NCBI GenBank assembly: GCA_023512435.1
Contig: JAILZP010000005.1
Span: forward strand, 1-64,000
Direction of reading: 5' to 3'
Length of the DNA: 64,000 bases
Source of the DNA: Peptococcaceae bacterium
GTDB lineage: Bacteria; Bacillota; Desulfotomaculia; Desulfotomaculales; Desulfocucumaceae
Shown here: positions 60,625 to 64,000 of the stretch, in pieces
Position numbering within the stretch: position 1 is the stretch's first letter
Layout: every line of letters begins with the position of its first letter
The notes under the pieces: generated by a model
The model's database searches: none
Seen by the model: the letters and a program-made list of their open reading frames with translations, nothing else
What the model was told of the DNA's origin: nothing
Program-made: the position numbers and the translations under genes

Positions 60625-62980
60625 ACTGCAGTTCCACCACGGTGCAGCCCAGGCCGCCCTCACCCGCCTCGCCCAGGCGGAAGGACTTCACCCGGCGGTG
60701 GGACTTCAGCCGTCCCTGAACGGCGGCCCTCAGCGCCCCGGTGCCTTTCCCGTGAACGATGTAAACCCGGGGCAGCCCGGCCAGGCTGGCGTCGTCCAGG
60801 TACTTTTCCACCTCGGCCAGGGCCTCATCGGCCGTCATTCCCCTCAGGTCCAGGCGGGTCGATATCTCCCTGGCCTTGGCCGCCATGATGCCTGCCACAT
60901 GGGTCTCCCCCCCGGCAGGTTCGGACTGCGGTACCTGCCGCAGGTCCGACAGCGGCACGGCCACCCTGACCATCCCCACCTGGACCTGGACCTGGCCGTC
61001 CCCGGCAGTTCCCACCACGTATCCCTTCTGGTTGAAGCGGGGGATAAACACCTCCTGGCCGGGGCGCACCTCCCGGGGGACCTCCCCCGGGGCGGGTTCC
61101 GGGCGGCGGGACTTCGGCCGGGTCCTGGTTTCCATGGCGGCCAGCCGCTCCCTGGCCTCCCGGATGCCGTGCTCCCTGTCCCTGGCGGACTCGCTGGCGA
61201 GCTTCTCCCGCAGTTCCCTGATCATTTCCTCGGCTTCCCGGCGGGCGCCGCGCACCAGGGCCCCGGCCTCCTCCCTGGCCCTGGCCAGAACTGACTCGCG
61301 CTTTTCAGCCAGATCGATCTCAAGTTTCCGGTGACGCTCTTCCAGCCGCCGGGCCTCCTCCAGCAGCCGGGCGGCCTCTTCGCGGTCCCGCCGGGCCTCC
61401 TGCCCGACCCTCTCCAGATCATCCAACAGGCCGGCGGCCTTGACCTGGTCGGCGGACATGAACTGCCTGGACCTCTCCACCAGGGAGGGATCCAATCCAA
61501 GCCTGGCGGCTATTTCAAAGGCGTTGCTGCGTCCGGGCCGGCCGATGAGAAGCCGGTAGGCGGGCCTTAAGGTAACCGCGTCGAATTCCACGCTGGCGTT
61601 CTCCACCCTGGGAGTGGAGTAGGCAAAGTTTTTCAACTCGCTGTAGTGGGTGGTGGCAACAGTTTTGGCGCCGGCGAAGTGCAGCCTTTCCAGGATGGCC
61701 TGGGCCAGGGCCGAACCTTCAGCGGGATCGGTCCCCGCGCCCAGTTCGTCCAGCAGCACCAGGCTGTCTTCCCCGGCTCTCTCCAATATATCCACAATGT
61801 TTTTCATGTGGGATGAGAAGGTGCTCAGGGACTGCTCAATGCTCTGCTCATCCCCGATGTCCGCAAACACCCGGCTGAAAACACCGAGAACCGTCCCCTC
61901 GCCGGCGGGCACGTGCAGCCCTGACTGGGCCATCAGCACAAGCAGGCCTATTGTTTTGAGGGCCACCGTTTTGCCCCCCGTGTTGGGGCCGGTGATGATC
62001 AGGGTGTCGAACCGGTGCCCCAGGTGTACCGAAATGGGCACCACCCCGCCCTCCAGCAGGGGGTGGCGTCCGTTTTTTATGTCCAGGTGGGCGCCCTCCC
62101 TGACCACCGGCTCCCAGGCGTCAAGGCTCAAGCTGTACCGGGCCCGGGCCATGATCAAATCAAGCCTTCCCAGGGCCTCCAGGGAAACCAGCAGGTCCCC
62201 GGAAACCCCGCCCACCGCCGCCGAGAGTTCGGACAGTATCCTGATTATCTCCTGCTTTTCGGCGGCCTGGAGGCGGCGCACCTCGTTGTTGGCCTCCACC
62301 ACCGCCATGGGCTCGATGAAAAGGGTGGCCCCGCTGGCCGACTGGTCGTGGACGATGCCCGGAACCTGGGACCGGTACTCCTGCTTGACCGGTATGACGT
62401 AGCGGTTTTCCCTGATGGTCACGATGGGGTCCTGGAGATACTTCTGGTAGGCTGCCGAGCGGATGATGTCCTCCAGCCTGGCCTTGACCCGGGCCTGGGC
62501 GCCGGCCAGTTGCCGCCTGATCTGGCCCAGGGCCGGCGAGGCGCTGTCGGCCACCTCCCCGCCGGGCAAAATGGATGAAGTGATGCGCTGATCCAGGTCG
62601 CCGAAATTCCCCAGGCCCTCCGATATCCCGGCCAGGAGAGGGTAGCGGCCGGTCCTTTCAAGAAAAAATTTTTTAACCCTTCTCACGGCGGAAAGGGTAC
62701 GCCCCACAGCAAGCAGGTCCTCCGGCTCCAGAACGACTCCCCGCCGGGCCCGGCGCGCCTGTTCCCGAACGTCATACCAGCCGCCCATCTCGGCGGCCGG
62801 GTCAAGGCGCATCAGTTCCCGGCCCTCGGTGGTTTCGGACTGCCGCCTTCTAATCAGTTCGATGTCGTCGGACGGCCGCAGCTGAAGGGCCAGTTCCCGG
62901 CCCAGGGGGGATCCGGCCAGCCCGGCCAGCCGGTCCAGTATCTTGTGGTATTCCAGCCTTTTAAGGGTTTTTTCGTCCAT
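60623..62980 (-). CDS. mutS2: Endonuclease MutS2 (ribosome rescue/recombination suppressor)
   Basis: 785 residues. ITGPNTGGKTVALKTIGLL (Walker A), SLVLLDELGAGTDPAEGSALA (Walker B), a long coiled coil around residues 500-620 rich in Glu/Arg, and a C-terminal Smr domain with LDLRGMTADEALAEVEKYLD and VYIVHGKGTGALRAAV. In Bacillus it splits collided ribosomes. GGAGGAGG precedes the ATG. Confidence 0.95.
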   Translation of the reverse strand: MDEKTLKRLEYHKILDRLAGLAGSPLGRELALQLRPSDDIELIRRRQSETTEGRELMRLDPAAEMGGWYDVREQARRARRGVVLEPEDLLAVGRTLSAVRRVKKFFLERTGRYPLLAGISEGLGNFGDLDQRITSSILPGGEVADSASPALGQIRRQLAGAQARVKARLEDIIRSAAYQKYLQDPIVTIRENRYVIPVKQEYRSQVPGIVHDQSASGATLFIEPMAVVEANNEVRRLQAAEKQEIIRILSELSAAVGGVSGDLLVSLEALGRLDLIMARARYSLSLDAWEPVVREGAHLDIKNGRHPLLEGGVVPISVHLGHRFDTLIITGPNTGGKTVALKTIGLLVLMAQSGLHVPAGEGTVLGVFSRVFADIGDEQSIEQSLSTFSSHMKNIVDILERAGEDSLVLLDELGAGTDPAEGSALAQAILERLHFAGAKTVATTHYSELKNFAYSTPRVENASVEFDAVTLRPAYRLLIGRPGRSNAFEIAARLGLDPSLVERSRQFMSADQVKAAGLLDDLERVGQEARRDREEAARLLEEARRLEERHRKLEIDLAEKRESVLARAREEAGALVRGARREAEEMIRELREKLASESARDREHGIREARERLAAMETRTRPKSRRPEPAPGEVPREVRPGQEVFIPRFNQKGYVVGTAGDGQVQVQVGMVRVAVPLSDLRQVPQSEPAGGETHVAGIMAAKAREISTRLDLRGMTADEALAEVEKYLDDASLAGLPRVYIVHGKGTGALRAAVQGRLKSHRRVKSFRLGEAGEGGLGCTVVELQ

Positions 62981-63157
62981 GGGCCTCCTCCGCCACCGTT
63001 TCCGGTCAGCTGTATGCCGTATGCATAAAGCGACTTTTAAAAAGTAAGTTCATCACAGTATAATAACATAAATATTGACCCGTACGGACCTGAAAATAGC
63101 GGTATTTTTTTGCAACTGAAAAAAACTTCGGGATAAACCGGCCGATATAAGCCTGAC

Positions 63158-63186
63158 GCTTATAGCCTATAGCTTATCGCCTGCAG
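63158..63186. repeat. Heptamer tandem repeat, GCTTATA family
   Basis: Four units: GCTTATA, GCCTATA, GCTTATC, GCCTGCA, just beyond the U32 gene stop. The rest of the 62981-63196 gap is AT-rich, and no gene is seen in it. Confidence 0.75.
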
Positions 63187-63196
63187 CCCCAGCTGA

Positions 63197-64000
63197 TCAC
63201 ACTCCCCTGTAGAAATGCCCCTTGGTCAACCCCGCGGGGCTTAAGGCCAGCAGCCTTTCCCTGGCCTCCTCCGGGTCCGGCCGGCCTGATTCGCCGTCCG
63301 AAAGCCCGTCCAGGGCCTTTCTGTATATCTCCACCGTCCGGGTAACATACTCCGGCGTCTCCCGGCGGGCCTCTATGCGCACGCAGTCCACCCCCGCCAG
63401 GGCCAGTTCCGGAATGTCGTCCACCAGGCAGAGGTCCCTGGAGTTAAACACGTGCATCCGGCAGTGCCAGTCCGTTTCCACCGGGAAAAGTGCCCCGGTC
63501 CGGTCCCTCAGCCGGTAGCCGCCTTTCCGGCACACCGCCCGGCAGGCCCCCCCCGCCGGGTCTTCACCCAGGACCGCCCCGGGCAGGCAATGTTCAGACA
63601 CCATCAACTCCAGGGCCCCCTGCACCAGCACCTCCACCGGGTGCTTCCCGGCCAGTTCCCTCACCTGTTCCATGGTAAGCTCCGGTGAAAGGGTCACCCT
63701 GGCCGCCCCCAGACCGGCAAGGTACTCCACGGTATGCCGGTTAAAGGCGTTCAACCCGAAGTCGGCCACCGCCGGGAGGCCGGGTATCCTTTCAGCCAGG
63801 ACCGCCAGCAGGCCCAGGTTTCCGGCCAGCACTCCCCCCGCCGGGATCCCCTGAAAAAGTTCGATCAGTTCTTCAATTTCAAAGTCCCCGGTGATCCTGG
63901 GGGTGGCCAGGACCAGCACGGCCCGGTTTCCCGCGCAGATCCCGGCGGCCTGCACCAGGCTTTCCCTGTCCACCGGGGGTTTTGACCGGAACTGGCCGGG
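63197..64000 (-). CDS. Peptidase U32-related (DUF3656-type) protein, N-terminus beyond window
   Basis: The frame is open to the window edge, so at least 267 C-terminal residues are present. PVEVLVQGALELMVSEHC and later CRAVCRKGGYRLRDRTG and FNSRDLCLVDDIPELALAGVDCVRIE carry the cysteine pattern of the U32/RlhA family, whose members use a cysteine-bound iron-sulfur cluster, some in 23S rRNA hydroxylation or prenyl-quinone synthesis. Its position upstream of mutS2 is typical of clostridia. Confidence 0.83.
   Translation of the reverse strand, partial: PGQFRSKPPVDRESLVQAAGICAGNRAVLVLATPRITGDFEIEELIELFQGIPAGGVLAGNLGLLAVLAERIPGLPAVADFGLNAFNRHTVEYLAGLGAARVTLSPELTMEQVRELAGKHPVEVLVQGALELMVSEHCLPGAVLGEDPAGGACRAVCRKGGYRLRDRTGALFPVETDWHCRMHVFNSRDLCLVDDIPELALAGVDCVRIEARRETPEYVTRTVEIYRKALDGLSDGESGRPDPEEARERLLALSPAGLTKGHFYRGV

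Overview
The window is a GC-rich, gene-dense piece of a Gram-positive, endospore-forming anaerobe. The best guess is a Peptococcaceae-type clostridium (Pelotomaculum/Desulfotomaculum group). This is inferred from gene content and order: a maf-radC-mreBCD-PBP2-minCDE-rodA-spoIVFA/FB-radical SAM-rng-rplU-rpmA block, SpoVD with PASTA domains, ATP-type PEP carboxykinase, a T-box, a cobalamin riboswitch, frequent GTG/TTG starts and sigma-A-like promoters. No species claim can be proved from the sequence alone.

Layout. 1-5.9 kb: an enoyl-CoA hydratase divergent from a TetR regulator; a predicted free-standing structured RNA of about 610 nt with its own promoter and terminator; an HTH regulator; and an 880-residue fusion of a PLP aminotransferase to an acyl-ACP-reductase-like domain. 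6-12.2 kb: rplU-rpmA, then a transport island (SSF symporter with a 35-residue accessory protein behind a T-box leader with two terminator modules, a DHA2 MFS exporter, a DUF169 protein) that separates rplU from rng. 12.2-31.5 kb (minus strand): RNase G, two radical-SAM-linked proteins, a NYN nuclease, SpoIVFB/SpoIVFA, RodA, MinEDC, PBP2, MreDCB, RadC, Maf, a secreted metallohydrolase and small conserved proteins. This is the cell-shape, division-site and sporulation cluster.

31.7-35.6 kb: an ArsB/NhaD-type transporter and SpoVD, separated by a candidate small RNA. 35.7-42.7 kb: a late cobalamin pathway run (cobC-like, cobS, cbiA, cbiB, cobQ, cobU) behind a cobalamin riboswitch. 42.7-53.4 kb: DUF3842, a coiled-coil protein, a class I aminotransferase and PHP phosphatase pair, phosphohexomutase, a PLC-like and Cys-cluster pair, CCA-adding enzyme, a CBS protein and PEP carboxykinase. 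53.6-64 kb: tyrS; a TetR/ABC exporter operon with two perfect operator palindromes; an atypical cis-prenyltransferase; an EamA transporter; OsmC; MutS2; and a U32-type protein running off the end.

The most unusual signals are (1) the roughly 610-nt structured RNA at 1845-2458, (2) a genome-wide-looking set of degenerate 7-bp tandem repeats in at least 17 intergenic places, sometimes forming protein C-termini and sometimes set in a larger conserved unit, (3) the duplicated T-box expression platform on a transporter operon, and (4) the aminotransferase-reductase fusion. No CRISPR array, tRNA, rRNA or intact insertion sequence was seen.
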